Source: Nymphaea colorata | Lineage: Eukaryota > Streptophyta > Magnoliopsida > Nymphaeales > Nymphaeaceae | Reading direction: 5' to 3' | NCBI RefSeq assembly: GCF_008831285.2 | Contig: NC_045142.1 | Location: 9,614,452-9,678,451, forward strand | DNA length: 64,000 bases | Shown: positions 22,057-34,800 of the stretch, one piece after another | Position numbering within the stretch: the stretch's first letter is position 1 | Layout: each line of letters opens with the position of its first letter | The notes under the pieces: model-generated | Seen by the model: only the letters and a program-made list of their open reading frames with translations | Databases searched by the model: none | What the model was told of the DNA's origin: nothing | Program-made: the position numbers and the translations under genes

Positions 22057-22595
22057 CATGTGGTGGTGTTAATGATTTCAAGACATGCCAAAGTGTTAGA
22101 TGTGTTCAACAAATTAACTTTTTTGGTTGATGATCTAAAGAAACTTCTATGTCGTCAGTGATGAACTATTAATTAGTTTTTCTTAATTTCAACCCCACTG
22201 ATGCCTGAATGACTGGCCGTTTCATGTGCTTCATTTGGCTCGTTCTAGAGTACTACTATGCAATCTTCATATGTTACATATAAGTGCCGACTCGAATTGA
22301 CGTATCGCGCATGCTGCCAATTCACCAGTAATTTGAGTAGACCATAAACCCAGCGTTGGATTAGCTCACAGCTGGGCTGTCAGTGGCCGGCCATTAATTT
22401 CTTCTATATCATGGCAAGACGTTTTTGTCTGGTACCAGGGCATAGCATTTCTTTTTCGTTTGTTTTTCCAGAATAACCAGTGTGTCAGGCTTGGTAGAGT
22501 ACGTGTTGAAAACAAAAGGCCCAGCTAGCTAGGGAGTCTTGGCCGACTATTCTTTGGCAATCGCATCATGAGTAATTTGGTTTGATTCATAGGTA

Positions 22596-22790
22596 AAAGT
22601 GGACCTGGACCTCGGAATCGAAATTTATTATGAAGCAAATTAAAGTTTTTAACTTTTGACATCAAATATTATTTTTAAAATTTTTATAAAGTAAAATTTT
22701 TTAAATTTTACATGTAAATTTTTTATTTTTAACATTTTTTTTAGGTATAGTTGAGGCCCATGCAAGCCCTACCTTAACTCTGCCTTTATG
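22596..22790. mobile_element. AT-rich MITE, second diverged copy
   Basis: The same interior words (AATTAAAGTTTTTAACTTTTG, ATGTAAATTTTTTATTTTTA) lie between CATAGGTA (22,588-22,595) and CATAGGTG (22,791-22,798), a 7-of-8 target duplication. The terminal repeats are decayed. Confidence 0.6.
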
Positions 22791-25700
22791 CATAGGTGCA
22801 AAAGGATGGCGCTTTTAATAAACATTGAAAAGACAAATTTCTTTTCAAAAGTACTATTACTTCTTGGAAGTAGTTGCCACTTAAAATTTGGGGACACCTC
22901 AAAGACTACTACCTCCCTGAAAACTGTTGCCACTTTTAAAATTTCAGGGACACCTCAAAGACTACCTTAAAAGAAGATAACGATAACAAGGAAACACAGC
23001 ATGATACATTAGGGGTGACCATGACTCGAGCCGGGCCAGCTAGAGCTCAGCTCGACTCAGAAAACTCGAGATTGAGCTCAGCTTGAACTCGATTCAAGCT
23101 TCATAGAACAAGCTTGAGCTCAACTCAACCATACAATGTTGGGCTTGAGGTCAATTCGTTTAACACGTTTAATTTGTTTTTTTTTAACTCATTTAAAATA
23201 TCAAGCTACATGATACAGCGACTTGTTGAGCTCGTTTGGAGCTTGTTTAAAGGGGCTTGTGAGCAGATGCATCAGTTAATCAGAAAAGAGCCTTTTCAAA
23301 TGTATCTAAAGAATCAAGATCCTAGTTTATCAGAAAATCAAGATGGAGAAAAATGGAAACAAGCAGGACAGGCTCCTATAGTCCTCCTAAGCTGACCCAA
23401 AGTTTTCAACTATCTCATCATTATAATCATTAAACATTTTAAAAATTTTCCATAGCTTGTTTTCGACCAAGAATGAAGATTTTGGCATCAAAAAATTCCA
23501 TGGAAATTCTGCATTGTCAATGCCAGCTTGGAGGAAACTTACTAGCGCATCCCCCCTTTTTCCAAATTCACAACATAACAAGAGGTAGAGACATCACTAA
23601 ATATGCATGTTAATACATTATATTAGACCTTGATTTCATACATGTTAAATACTAATTACAAAGACAGTTGCTTTACAAACCCACCACCGCAAGTCACTAA
23701 TGGCATTACTTGGGTTCATTATCTTCAACTTATGGCTAAGGTTTGAGCAGTTGCCTCCTAATCTATGGAAAAAATCACTACCAAGTTACCTTATATTATG
23801 GTATCACCTTGTTCCTTCTCAAGCAACTCCTACCCTTAGGCCAACTCTGCACATATAGATGTATATGTCTCAAGTCAACCAGATCCAAATACAGATCTCT
23901 GTACAATTTAATCATTAAATCAAGAAATGTAAGATGGTATACGTGACATGAGTTAGATCCAGATTAATTAGATATAATTAAAACACATGTTTTCCATGCA
24001 ATTTTTTTTTAACTTTGCGTACGACCATTCATTAGGGAAATAAAACTTGCACTGGCCTCCATTTTGCTCATGCAGGAATCCAAGATGAGACACGTCCATT
24101 CAGTGCGAGGTTTGATCGTTTTTGGCACCTTTACCAAGCGTACTTAAACCAATGACTAAATTATTGCATAAGTCTAAGTTTTGGTCATCATCATGTTCTA
24201 TTGAAACATAAATAAATGTGCCCTAGGTTTTAGAAATCATGTGGTTTGGAAACCTATGCAGATCTTCAGACTTAGGAATTTCATGAACTGGTAATATGAA
24301 TAAAGGACGTAGTTCATGTTTCTGATCATCATTGATCCATGCTAACGAAATCTATGTTTAATATGATGCATTCCAGACTAAGATCAGATGTGGTTGGGAT
24401 ATAGATTTTAGGGTTTATGATCATGGACCTAAAGATCTAAACTCTAAAATCCAATGGCTTTCAAGACCCAAAACCAAGGTCTGCAATCTGATATTATGAT
24501 CCAATATCTGGATTCTTAATCCACATTTAAACTAGGTTGATCTGGATCCAGTAATTTGCTTAGGGTTTGATATCCAAGTTTAACTTCCAAAATGCTCTTG
24601 ATCTAATCATGATTCAAAGTTCTAAGTTGTAGATCCAAAATTCCAGGTTTGATTGAATACCATATCCAATCTAGAACTTGATCCGAATTGAAATTCCAAG
24701 TTCAATGGCATTCGTCTAAGAACAGTGGTTTGACCCAATTGACATGATTCAATAGATGCACACATGGTACGATCTTGGAGACTTGGAGTAGACTTAACTA
24801 TATTTCAGCCAAGGAGGGACTAGGTTTACTTATTGTTTTATATTAGGTTCATCAAAATGTGCTCTTACTCGACCAAGGTGTAAACCTAAGTCAAAAACAG
24901 AAAGGTTAAACACTGAGTGGGTTCACTGGTGACCAACAAAATTGAGTTAGACTCTAAGGTCTTGATGTACACTAGGTCAAGTTGTAGAGGATTCTAGGAC
25001 CAGTTTGATCTAGGTCGTAGAAGACTTAAACTGGGTTTGACCCTAAGCTAGGTCTCAACCATGCTTGAACTTAAGGTTTTACGAACACATGTTGAAATGG
25101 GTTTGGATTTTAGAAAATGTGCATTTGAAAATTATGTTTTGAAGGTGAGCGCACTGGAGAGCCTAGGTCGAGGTGAGCTTTTATATGTTGGGACTGTTTG
25201 TCACATGGCATGCTACTAATTAGTCAAGTCTAGCTTCTACATGGTCCTACATCTAGGTGCATAATTTAAAATGTAATGCATATGCATGACCCTAATGTAT
25301 ACTATGATTAGACAAGAATGCAAACTATATGATAATATGAATTAATCTCTAAAGCAAATATATGTGGATTAAAATCAAAAGTGTTAAATAGACTTGAGAG
25401 GGAAAAATTCTCTGAAACTTTCAATACATAACTAAACTTTGGTCCCTTCACTTGACATGAAAAAAACCTTATGTTAGAACTCATATTTTTACAGTATTTT
25501 GCTCATTCTGGAGTCACATCTTCATGAAAATCAATTTTGATGGAAACTGGCTTATTTTTACAAATTTCTGAAGGATACATGAGCAATTGTTCATGATGTC
25601 ATGTTGGAGTTATGTATTGACTTTGACAGTAACCACCACAACCTACATATTCAAAAGCTTACTTTTGCTCTTTAATATCTTTCAAATCTCCGAGCTAATC

Positions 25701-26201
25701 TCTATGAGATTCAAACTTTTTTTTTTAGCATAATGAATCATGGTCTAGGTATACTTTGCTAGGATATATCATACAAGAACAACACAGTTGGCTCTCTCTT
25801 TTTCCACACACAAACATGTCCATCACCAAGAAACTGTTGGAGTATCTTCAACACATGAACAAAAATGACCTGCAGTATCTAACAAAAGATAAAGGAAAAC
25901 TGGAAAAAGATTTCACAAAAGGCACTTCTTTTCGTTCACACTTTGCTTCAGCTGAACATAGGTATATATAGGTATTAGATGAAGGAGTAAGTAACTTATA
26001 GACATTAAAATGCCCATCTTAGAGACCCTTCTATTACTACTTATTTTTTACCATTATTTATCCATTACTCTCTCATGTGGCTTTCAATCATTAATTTACT
26101 ATTTATTTTACCCCTACTCGTAAAACCAAGACACTTTGTAAAACACACATGGACTATACCTACCATCATGACATCTCTTACATTATGACACTTTGCAGTA
26201 C

Positions 26202-26452
26202 CTATGTCACCAGAATGCGGGGTGCGGATGCAGGTGCCGGCGCGATACATCTCAAAAAATTACGGTGTGGCGAAGGTATTTATTATTATTATTAATTTAT
26301 TATTATAATATATTAATAATATAAAATTTGATAAAAAAAAACTGAAATCAATAGGGTGCAGGTTGGGTGCGAATTTGGGTCGCACCCACACCAACACCCG
26401 CGTTGCGTCGACGCGGGTGCGTCACCAGGGTTGCCGCACCCTGGTGACATAG
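26202..26452. mobile_element. hAT-type MITE, 251 bp, inside an LTR relic
   Basis: Perfect 12-bp TIRs CTATGTCACCAG and CTGGTGACATAG. Flanks TGCAGTAC (26,194-26,201) and TGCAGCAC (26,453-26,460) are an 8-bp duplication with one change. The ends are GC-rich (GTGCGG, CGCACCC) and the middle is ATT/TTA-rich. The subterminal CGCACCC/GGGTGCG motifs are themselves inverted. Confidence 0.92.
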
Positions 26453-26619
26453 TGCAGCACCCTAACAGCCATTCCCTTCATTACTTCAACCTGTAGCCAT
26501 GAACACCATGCACTTACACTCCGTAAAGTCCACATGCATTATTATTGACCACCACCATGAAAACCAAGAGGTCGTAAAAACCACAATGATCGTACATACT
26601 ACCCACTACTATGAACATC

Positions 26620-27080
26620 AATTCCTTCCCTTGATGTGAGAACTGAAATATTCTCATCGACTTTCTAAAATTTAACTTTGGATAAATTCTTGGTGAGACC
26701 GTCTGCAACTTGGTCACTAGTATTGTAATAGTTGACTGAGATGACTTCATTTGCAACAACAGATTTGCAAATGAAATGGTGCCTTGAATTCAATATGCTT
26801 TGTCCTTCCATGCTATACTAAACTCTTTGCCCTATAAATGGTAGTCATGTAGCAAAAAAAATTCAGTTGAATGATTCTATTGAATGTGCATATCTTCAAG
26901 ATGCGCCTCATCCAGATAGATTGACAAGTAGTTGCAAGTTCATATTCTGTTTCAAAGGATAATAGTACCAAAGAGCTTTGTTTCTTTGAGCTCCAAGATA
27001 CTGCACTGGATCTAAGAGTGACCACATGCTTTTCTTATCATTCATTGAACCAATCCAATCACTGTTAGAAAAACCATACA
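26620..27080 (-). pseudogene. Copia RNase H remnant
   Basis: The minus strand reads, across shifts, YGFSNSDWIGS, AVSWSSKKQSSLVLLSFETE-YELATTCQSIWMRRIL, SVNYYNTSDQVADGLTKNLS and TSREGI. These align with copia RNase H (first Asp, SSKKQ box, E of TEAEY as TEYE, and the DQ-AD-LTK tail). It is frame-broken and shortened. Confidence 0.85.
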
Positions 27081-27872
27081 AGTTAAAATTTAGTTAACAA
27101 TGACCTCAATAGCCTACGTGTCAGCGGCCTCTTCTTTTTTCTATTCATTGCAGTTAGCTTCCTTATTATCAACCTTTAAGAACAAAGCAGTTAGCAACCA
27201 TTATCTATCCGCTACTCTCTAATGCGACTCTCAATCATTACTTTACTATATCTAGGGGACGTCTTGTCCCCAAATTTTGTTATATATTTCCCATTTTATC
27301 GGCCCAATCATTACTTTACTATTTATTTTACCACTACGATCAATGCACATCTTTCATCTTGACACTTTTCAACGCGCTAGCAACCATCACATTCATTATT
27401 ATTGACTACATGCACTATTATTGACCACCATCACCATGAAAACCAAGAAATCACATGAACCATAATGGCCATGAGTTGCCATACTTACTTCCCATTGCTA
27501 TGAACATCAACTCACAGAAACCACCACCAGAAAATGAGCAAGCACCTCTAATGCACGCTCAAAGACAAGCAAATTAATCAAACCTGAGATAAAAAGAGAG
27601 AAAGAGACCTCAAATCTTAGACCATTGTATAGGTGAAGAAGGTTTTTGCTTTGAAATCTTACTAGTTGAAACATTTTTAGGGTGAAAGAGAGGGCAATCT
27701 AGCTAGTTGCCTATAAGCCTTGATGGACATTTGAACATGAATCAACGAGGCACTGAGAAAAAGTAAGCAGCATACATGGACTTTGCAGTTAAAAAGACGA
27801 TGGAAGTGAGCATACGGTTCTTGTCAAATATGCAAAACTAAGGTAAGCGTAAGCAAGATGCAGCAGAACAAG

Positions 27873-28069
27873 CGGGGGCGGAGCTAGAATTTTTTTGTGA
27901 AGGGGTGTAATTAAAGTTTTTAAATTTTAATGGAGACCAAAATGTTATTTTTCAAAATTTTTATATAAGACAAGTGAAATTTTCTAAAATTTAAATGTAA
28001 ATTTCTTTTATTTATTTATTTTTAAGGTGCGCCAAGACCCCTGCGGCCCACCTCTTGGCTCTGCCCCAG
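27873..28069. mobile_element. AT-rich hAT-type MITE, 197 bp
   Basis: Starts CGGGGGCGGAGC and ends GCTCTGCCCCAG (imperfect 12-bp TIRs). AGAACAAG flanks it at 27,865-27,872 and 28,070-28,077, a perfect 8-bp duplication. This is the best-defined member of the family also seen at 21.9 and 22.6 kb. Confidence 0.9.
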
Positions 28070-28077
28070 AGAACAAG

Positions 28078-28815
28078 GACCAACTGATAGTCCAAGTTGT
28101 AGGTGTATCAATACCCTTATCACATATTAGTATATAATTATTGGTGTGTATGATGAGTGGGCCATTTGTGCTATACAAATGGATTAGGACATATCACTTT
28201 CATGTCTTGAGGTCAAACTTTTTCAACCTTGTTTCTCACCATTGGATATAAAAAGTATTGTGTTCGAAAGGGGATTGCAGGCAATTTGCGTTCTAAAATC
28301 CGAACACTCGGTTATGGGATTGCGGGCAATTGATTGGCTTGGGAATAGTGAAATTTTAGAATTATTTAAAAAAAAAAGTAATTGCTAAATCGAACAAAAT
28401 AATTTTGATTATGAAATTATAAACTTATTCTGAAATCAAAATTCGGGATTTTGACCTCATACGATAGATGAAATTATGATTTTGGGATTCTGGCAATTTT
28501 TCATCTGCTTTTAAGGCGAAGACATGAAGACCTTAATTCATGAATTAAAAAAATTTAATTTCCTTTTCATCAAACAAGTCCTGTTTTAATTCCGAAATCA
28601 AAAATTTCAAATGATCTTACACGCAAGAACTTTCATTCCCATTCGTGTTTGAAGTGGATTTTTGATTCTCAGTCATCAAACGATCCCGGGTACATACGTG
28701 GTGCGAGTCTAAGAAACGCTGCAGCGGGGCCTTTTTCAAAACAGTGGGTTGCCTCCAGAATACCATTCTCCGTCGTCGTCCCGCCCGCGCCCTGCCCGCT
28801 ATCTCCGTGGCCTCG
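28078..28815 (+). promoter_or_regulatory. Upstream region of the importin gene
   Basis: AT-rich up to about 28,680, then a GC- and CT-rich stretch (CGTCGTCGTCCCGCCCGCGC) directly ahead of the ATG, as expected for a plant 5' UTR/proximal promoter. No TATA box could be assigned with confidence. An in-frame ATG at 28,744 would add 24 arginine/proline-rich residues and is the alternative start. Confidence 0.4.
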
Positions 28816-28882
28816 ATGCTCCACTCCGGAGACCAGGAAGGCTCATCGTCTACCCAAATAAGAGAGCCTCTCAAAACATCAG
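28816..28882 (+). CDS. IMPA9: IMPA9 exon 1
   Basis: ATG to phase-1 donor CATCAG|GTTTGT. Encodes [20 protein letters not shown] then TS plus the first base of Val. [11 protein letters not shown] after splicing parallels the RRDPIKSSVGN start of the Arabidopsis protein, which supports both the start and the junction. This is the least certain exon because it is short. Confidence 0.8.
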
Positions 28883-31800
28883 GTTTGTTGTTCTCCCTCA
28901 TCTTCCCCTCCAACGATTTCTTCTGGTCTCTGTTGCTTCCTACCTGCTTCCCATTGGACAGACTACGCGATTCTGCTTTGTTTGGAATTGCGTTAGTTTC
29001 GTTAAAAATAGTCGGAGATCGTACTTTGGCGTTTGCTAAGGGAAGTAGCTGTCACTTGGCAGAAGCTCCATCTTGGACTTCGCTCCTTTATGAAACTCCT
29101 CCGCTAAATTTTTGGAAGATCGCTCCAAAACGATAGCTGCGATAGACGTAAATCTAGCTAATTGCTTCCCGCGGCTGGAATTGAGCACTTTGTGGTATCT
29201 TTTGTTGTGACTACGCACATCAAATTGATCCTTTTTAAAAAAAATAATTCTAAAAAATGAGTTTGCCTCGCTCAGTTAATTTTTGTTTCAGTTTCATTAG
29301 AAGAAACTATTGTTTTTTCTCTGTGGAGGGGAGTGGGGTGCTGGTGGAGGTTTGAATCTCCAAATGGTTGTATTTTGTGTAGATTTCCGCAGATGTAATC
29401 CGAAGAACGGGAAGAACAACCTATATCTTTTGTTCAATAACGAGCTGATGGGGAAAATGAACTTCTCCTTAAGTAAATCCACCTTGACGTAGGCTTGTTA
29501 TAATGTTATAAAAAAGTAATCACTTTTGAACCATATGTTTTTTGGAAATGTGAATTCCTTTTGAATTTTATGGGTAAGGCCTGTAAATTGGATACCACAA
29601 ATTAAGGGTACTGGCGCTCAACATTTTGGCGACAAGTCGATCCATGTGTTAAGGCGGGCGTAATATATCCTTGTAACTTATCGGTGTTGTCAAGGTCGGA
29701 TCAAATGTGCTCAAATTGGCTGATTTAAATCAAATCAATGCCTTCTAAAATTGAATCAACACCTTTTTAATTCAATGCAGGCATCAATTCAAAGGGGAAA
29801 ATTGGTTGATTACCAGCGGACTTGGCTGCACCGTGCTTGAGTCAGTTAAATGGCCGATTTTTCCTTAGATTAGTTTTTCTTTAAATTAAACATATATATT
29901 TTTAATCAATATTTTCACACATGATATGAATTCTGCTTCAGTTCATCTGATTCACAGAGAATTCCTGTAGAGTTGACTTCAGAACTGTAAAAGATGCTTG
30001 AACTAAACATGAAACTGCATGGAGTAGAAGACATACCTCTCAGTTTGCAGGACACAGACCTAGCCATCTTAACCAACAAAATCCAATCTCGTATGCACAG
30101 AGGGTGAAACTTGTAATTTGAATGCCTAAAATTGATAACATGATACTTCCACATACTCTTTAGGAAGGTAATGTTGCCCATGTGTCACCCATGTCAGATG
30201 CTGGTTCAGGTGTCAATGCTGCTCCAGCTCACCAAATTCAATTATCAGTCATGTCAGACATAGTCAACAGAGACTGTGTATATTAGATTTGACTTTGTCT
30301 CAAGATCCATGTTCGCAAATGGGAAAGCAATTCATAGGTTTGTCAGCGTTCTTATACATAATTTGTCTTTAACAAACACACTCACAAACATATTATATAT
30401 ATATATATATAGATGTGTTCTTTAAGTAGAAAATTATGAAAAATCTATATAGAAAAACATTTTCTTTTGATGTATAAGATGAGTTCTGTAGGCTAAAAAT
30501 TTTGATATTTGATTGTTAAACTTTTATAAGATCTTAGCTACACACTTAAAAATGTAATTTTTATAAGGATTTGTAATGTTTTGGTCATGAAAATCAAATC
30601 CACATGACAGATTGTATTGTACAAGAAAATGGTAAAAAATAGTTGTGACTGGTCTATATTTATATCTTCAGGTATACCTGTGTCTATGCAATAGCTTTAG
30701 TATGACCTGCTGTATTGATATGTTTGTTAAGTTCATAACAAGTTATCATTTACACGATGGATAAGTTGTGAACACTGAACAGATGAATGCACATGATTAG
30801 AATCACCCGATAAAGGAAAGGATGCATTTACAATGAAATATAGGCTAGAAGATCATGTAAAATTCACTCTCTTGTAGGTAGTTGATATGAAGATATAAAT
30901 TCCATTTACCATGAACTGACCTTCTACACTCAATCTTAGAGCACATTGCCACAAAACCGTGCTATGGAAAGGCACAATAATTCCTGAAAAGTGTTCTTGT
31001 AGATCTAGTTGACCAGTGTAGGGTCCCCACTGGTTGAGCCATGATGCTTCTCTGGTTGCTGCTACCGAATAGCGAAACTATTCGTTTGTGAAATACTTGA
31101 TTGTCATAAGCCATTGAGCCTGAACAATTGCTGATTTCTCTTAAAGTTTACCAATCACTTGCTCCTAGGCTGTTGTTCTCATTAATGCTCCAAGTTAGCT
31201 GTTTAGCTGCTTTTGTTAACATCTTGAGGCCCTTAGCATGACAATTTGTCAAAACATTCTTAATTCCAAACTAGAATGTGGAGTTTAAAAATCCAACACC
31301 AATGAAATAATAAATATAAAACTGCTGACACTGTGAACTTATGTTGTTGATCTACTGTAGATTGTATGTATGTTTGCATGTATGCATGCATGTGGGTGTA
31401 TGAGAGAGATTATTGTTCACCTTTAAGGCATATTGAAGCTGAAATTACTTTTCAGCTTATTCTTGTTTTACATACCAGTACTTGTGCTATGTGATGTCCA
31501 TCAGCATTTCATGGATAACTTTCAGGTTGTTTTTGCAAGTTGAACTCTCTTGTGTTCTTTCCTTTGGGCTCTAGATGGACTTACTTTTCAGGTTGTGTCT
31601 GAGGCTCTCTTCTATGTCTGCATCTGTGTTTTGACCTCTGGGTGAATCTTATCCCTTTTAATTTCCTTAAGTGCTTGATCAGTAACTTGTCATATTTATT
31701 TCCCAGTTGGAAATATTGCTGTACAAAAGAGGCGTCAACATGCAGTTGCAGTGGGAAAAGAAAGACGTGAAGCAGCAATTCGCACCAAACGGCTCTGCCG

Positions 31801-34800
31801 TGATGGAGTTTTGGATGGGACAAATGCACTTTCTGATGAAGATGCTATTATGGATGATGAGGAAGTAGTTCTAAATGCACAAACATCAGCTGCAGTCGAA
31901 GAATTAAAGTCTGCAGCCTCTTATATGTATGAATTTGCCATTTTTGGTAATCATGTGAATATGTTTTGGCAACAAATAGCAGGAGATATCTGGTTATGTT
32001 AAGCCTCTTAGTGTTGATGCCTGCCTATGCCGTGATGTAGCATAACGCCCCTTGTTGGCCAGGGCAGGCTAGGCCGCACAAGGCTAGCACTTCCAAGCTT
32101 AGGAAAAACATTGAATTGCTATATAGGGGTTTAGATCTTGTGTCAAGATGAAATGGACTTACTATTTTAGTTACAAATAGTACTCGGGTTTGAATTATCA
32201 TGTTTGTGTTTTATGGTTTTACCACCCAAAACTATTTCTTATCTGAACTTGTACAAAATAACATAGCAAACATGCATTCTTCATCATTACATTAACATGA
32301 ATGTGCTATGCTTGTTCTAAGTGATTGTTGCGTTTTGGGGGGAATGTCTGACTTCATCTTTAATGTACTGCTAGTGTATCATTTAAGAATTCTTAAACGC
32401 TGGTTACAAATATCCCCAAGGATATAGAACAAAGCCCAAAGGATTGTCCTATAACATTGAGGTATTGATGGTGATTCTTAAATATCATAGACTAGAATGT
32501 TGTACAATGAGATGTAATGCAATATATAAACAAACATAGGGAATGAGTGACCTATTGCTAATGGTCAAACTAAGCCCCTTCATTAATCTTTCCAATTAGG
32601 TTTTAAATGCTTGCCCAGTTTTAGAAAGTTAAGGAAGCTCGTAACCTAATGACAGAAGAGATAATACTGAGGCCCCTACAGATGTTGGCGGTATCTATAA
32701 TGGTCCTAAGGTAGCAATGTTCCTTGATGACTAGTTTCTGACCTTGTGTGGAAGCTATGACAATCTGTCATCGTCTCAGAGAGAGGCTCGCTAAAGAGAC
32801 ATATATGTGAAGATGTGGACTAGCTATAACTTTAACAGAAATACCCTGTGAAGCTTTACTGTTCACCATGATTAGCTTTGGGCCAAGTGACTGTCTGAGA
32901 CAGTCTTGGGCCAAGTGACAGTCTTAGACCTTGTGAAGCTTTACGCTTCCGTAAGATTGGGTTTGGGCATATAGAATTCTAACCTTGTGTCGGGACCTAT
33001 GGGCAACAGTTTTAGACAAACAATTTCTATAGAGGGATTGTATATATCTATGCACATATGCATGTTTATTGATACATATGTATGCATGGGCATATCATGT
33101 GTATATATGTATATATGTTCATGATTTTTCTTTCTTTATGACTGTAAATTTCCATTTTTAATTTTTTCCATGTGGCATTTTGGTCATTAAAAAAAGGACA
33201 GCTTCTAGTTGTTAGACAGCTCCCAACGGCTTGAATTCTAGCCACTTGGAGATACAGAGCAGCTGTAATATCTTTTCATGAGGTATACATCAGGTGTTCC
33301 ATCCACTTTTTGTGTTTATGCTTGTTTTGAGCATTATATCAGTAAACTTCGTTTGTTCTCTGTGTGCTTATGCTCTGTAAAGACCTTTAGTGGTGGTTTT
33401 GGCTATTTAAGCCTTCTACTTTGTTCTTTATTTAAGCTTGTATTTCCTCAAGAGGGTATCACCCTCTGAAAAATCAATTTTGACCATCCTTTTGAAGGAA
33501 CCATTTCCTTGCATTGTGATAGGGTTTGTAGGAAGCCAAATATTCTGATATATCAGTGAAAAAGTTATTTCTTCTCTGCTGCTACAATACTTACCGTACT
33601 TTCTTCTTGTTGTTGCTCAGAGGAAAAGGAGCAGTACAAAAGAAAATAGAATCACTACGTAAGTTGAGACGATTATTGTCAAAGTCAATGACACCTCCAA
33701 TAGTAGCTGCTGTTGAAGCTGGTGCAGTACCTTTACTTGTGCAATGCCTTTCCTTTGGATCGCAAGATGAACAGGTTTCTTTTGAAAAACATAGTAGTTA
33801 TTCCCTGATTCCAGCTTGAATAATGGCCTTATGTAGATATGTTTACTTGGTTTGCTTATCTTCCAGATGGCCATTGGTTTTTAAAGATAAATTGATGTCA
33901 ACTTTGTGATGGAGGCGTATTCATGTGAATGTTTATTCTAATAGCTTAATTTATTTACTTCTGGTTGACAGTTGCTTGAAGCAGCTTGGTGCTTGACAAA
34001 TATAGCTGCAGGAGAGCCTGAGCAGACACAAGCTTTGTTACCTGCACTTCCATTGCTTATAGCTCATCTTGGTGGTTTGTATGAGTTTTTAAGATTTGAT
34101 TATGTAGATAACCACTTTCTTCTAGTCATGTGATTGTCATCTAGTGCTTTGGAAATTTCCACTTAAAGCAGGCTACCATTAGACAGGTCGTTTACCAGTT
34201 TATCCAACTACTGAGGGATGCACTCCAATTGTCCTACTATTGACCTCCTTTATTTTCGAATAATTAGGCCACTCCCTCACCAAGTGCGTGGCTCTCTTGT
34301 TAATGAAAATGTGCCGTTGTAATTGGTTACAAATTGTATATTGCAATATTAACATGATAGTGTTAAAATATTTTTTTGAAAAACTTTCAAAAAATTTCAT
34401 TTAAAGTGTGTAGTTACTATTTTTTAGTTTCTTTTGTGCTTACTGATTCTTTCGTTGTACTTGTGCGAAAAGAATAATGAAAACCTTATAGTTTGTAGCT
34501 TTTCTGTTATTCTCAACTAGCCAGTGTCACAGATATCACGATATTTTCAAAAATGATAATAACCTGAAAAATGAATGAAATAAGAAAAAACTGTGGTATT
34601 TTGAAAAAGAATGGGAAAATATATTTATCGCATTTTTTTTGCATTACTTTTCCAATTTTTTCATTTTTCTCTTTTAAAACGTTAATATCATGATGTATTC
34701 CAATTTAAACTTAAAGGAAATCATGTTTCATCATTTTTATCATCATTAAAAATTCTTTTTAGTTTTTATCATTTTTATCTAGTTTTATTTATGTTTTCTT

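Larger units (their letters stand above)
21307..26020. other. Intergenic with MITE-like repeats
   Basis: Contains two or three copies of an AT-rich GGGGC-GAGC-type MITE (21,881-22,056; 22,596-22,790; partial near 21,463-21,540). It also has a GAGCTC/CTCGA-rich patch at about 23,025-23,260 resembling common plant low-complexity MITE ends. The 24,100-25,970 stretch is rich in GATCCA/TTGATCC words and resembles retrotransposon LTR or untranslated DNA, without identifiable protein domains. Confidence 0.5.
26020..27520 (-). mobile_element. Collapsed Ty1/copia relic with two LTR-like flanks
   Basis: A copia RNase H remnant (26,620-27,080) sits between two similar flanks. 26,020-26,620 and 27,190-27,520 share TTATTTATCC-TACTCTCT-ATG, CAATCATTA-TTTACTATTTATTTTACC, GACCACCACCATGAAAACCA and TACTATGAACATCAA in the same order. 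The flanks behave like LTRs of one minus-strand element that has lost most of its interior. The left flank was later invaded by a hAT MITE (26,202-26,452). Exact ends are unclear. Confidence 0.7.

Noticed and set aside
28744-28815. Upstream in-frame ATG as the IMPA9 start
   Set aside because: It would add 24 Arg/Pro/Ala-rich residues not seen in relatives. The ATG at 28,816 gives an N-terminus of the expected length. Kept as an alternative.
28617-28913. 98-codon minus-strand frame at the importin promoter
   Set aside because: It lies antisense over the 5' UTR and exon 1 of IMPA9 with no homology I know. GC-rich UTRs often leave such frames.
31581-31829. 82-codon minus-strand frame over IMPA9 exon 2
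   Set aside because: Shadow of the importin exon on the other strand.
32684-33040. Functional rRNA gene
   Set aside because: Many substitutions in universally conserved positions, missing segments and out-of-order duplicates. It also lies in an intron.
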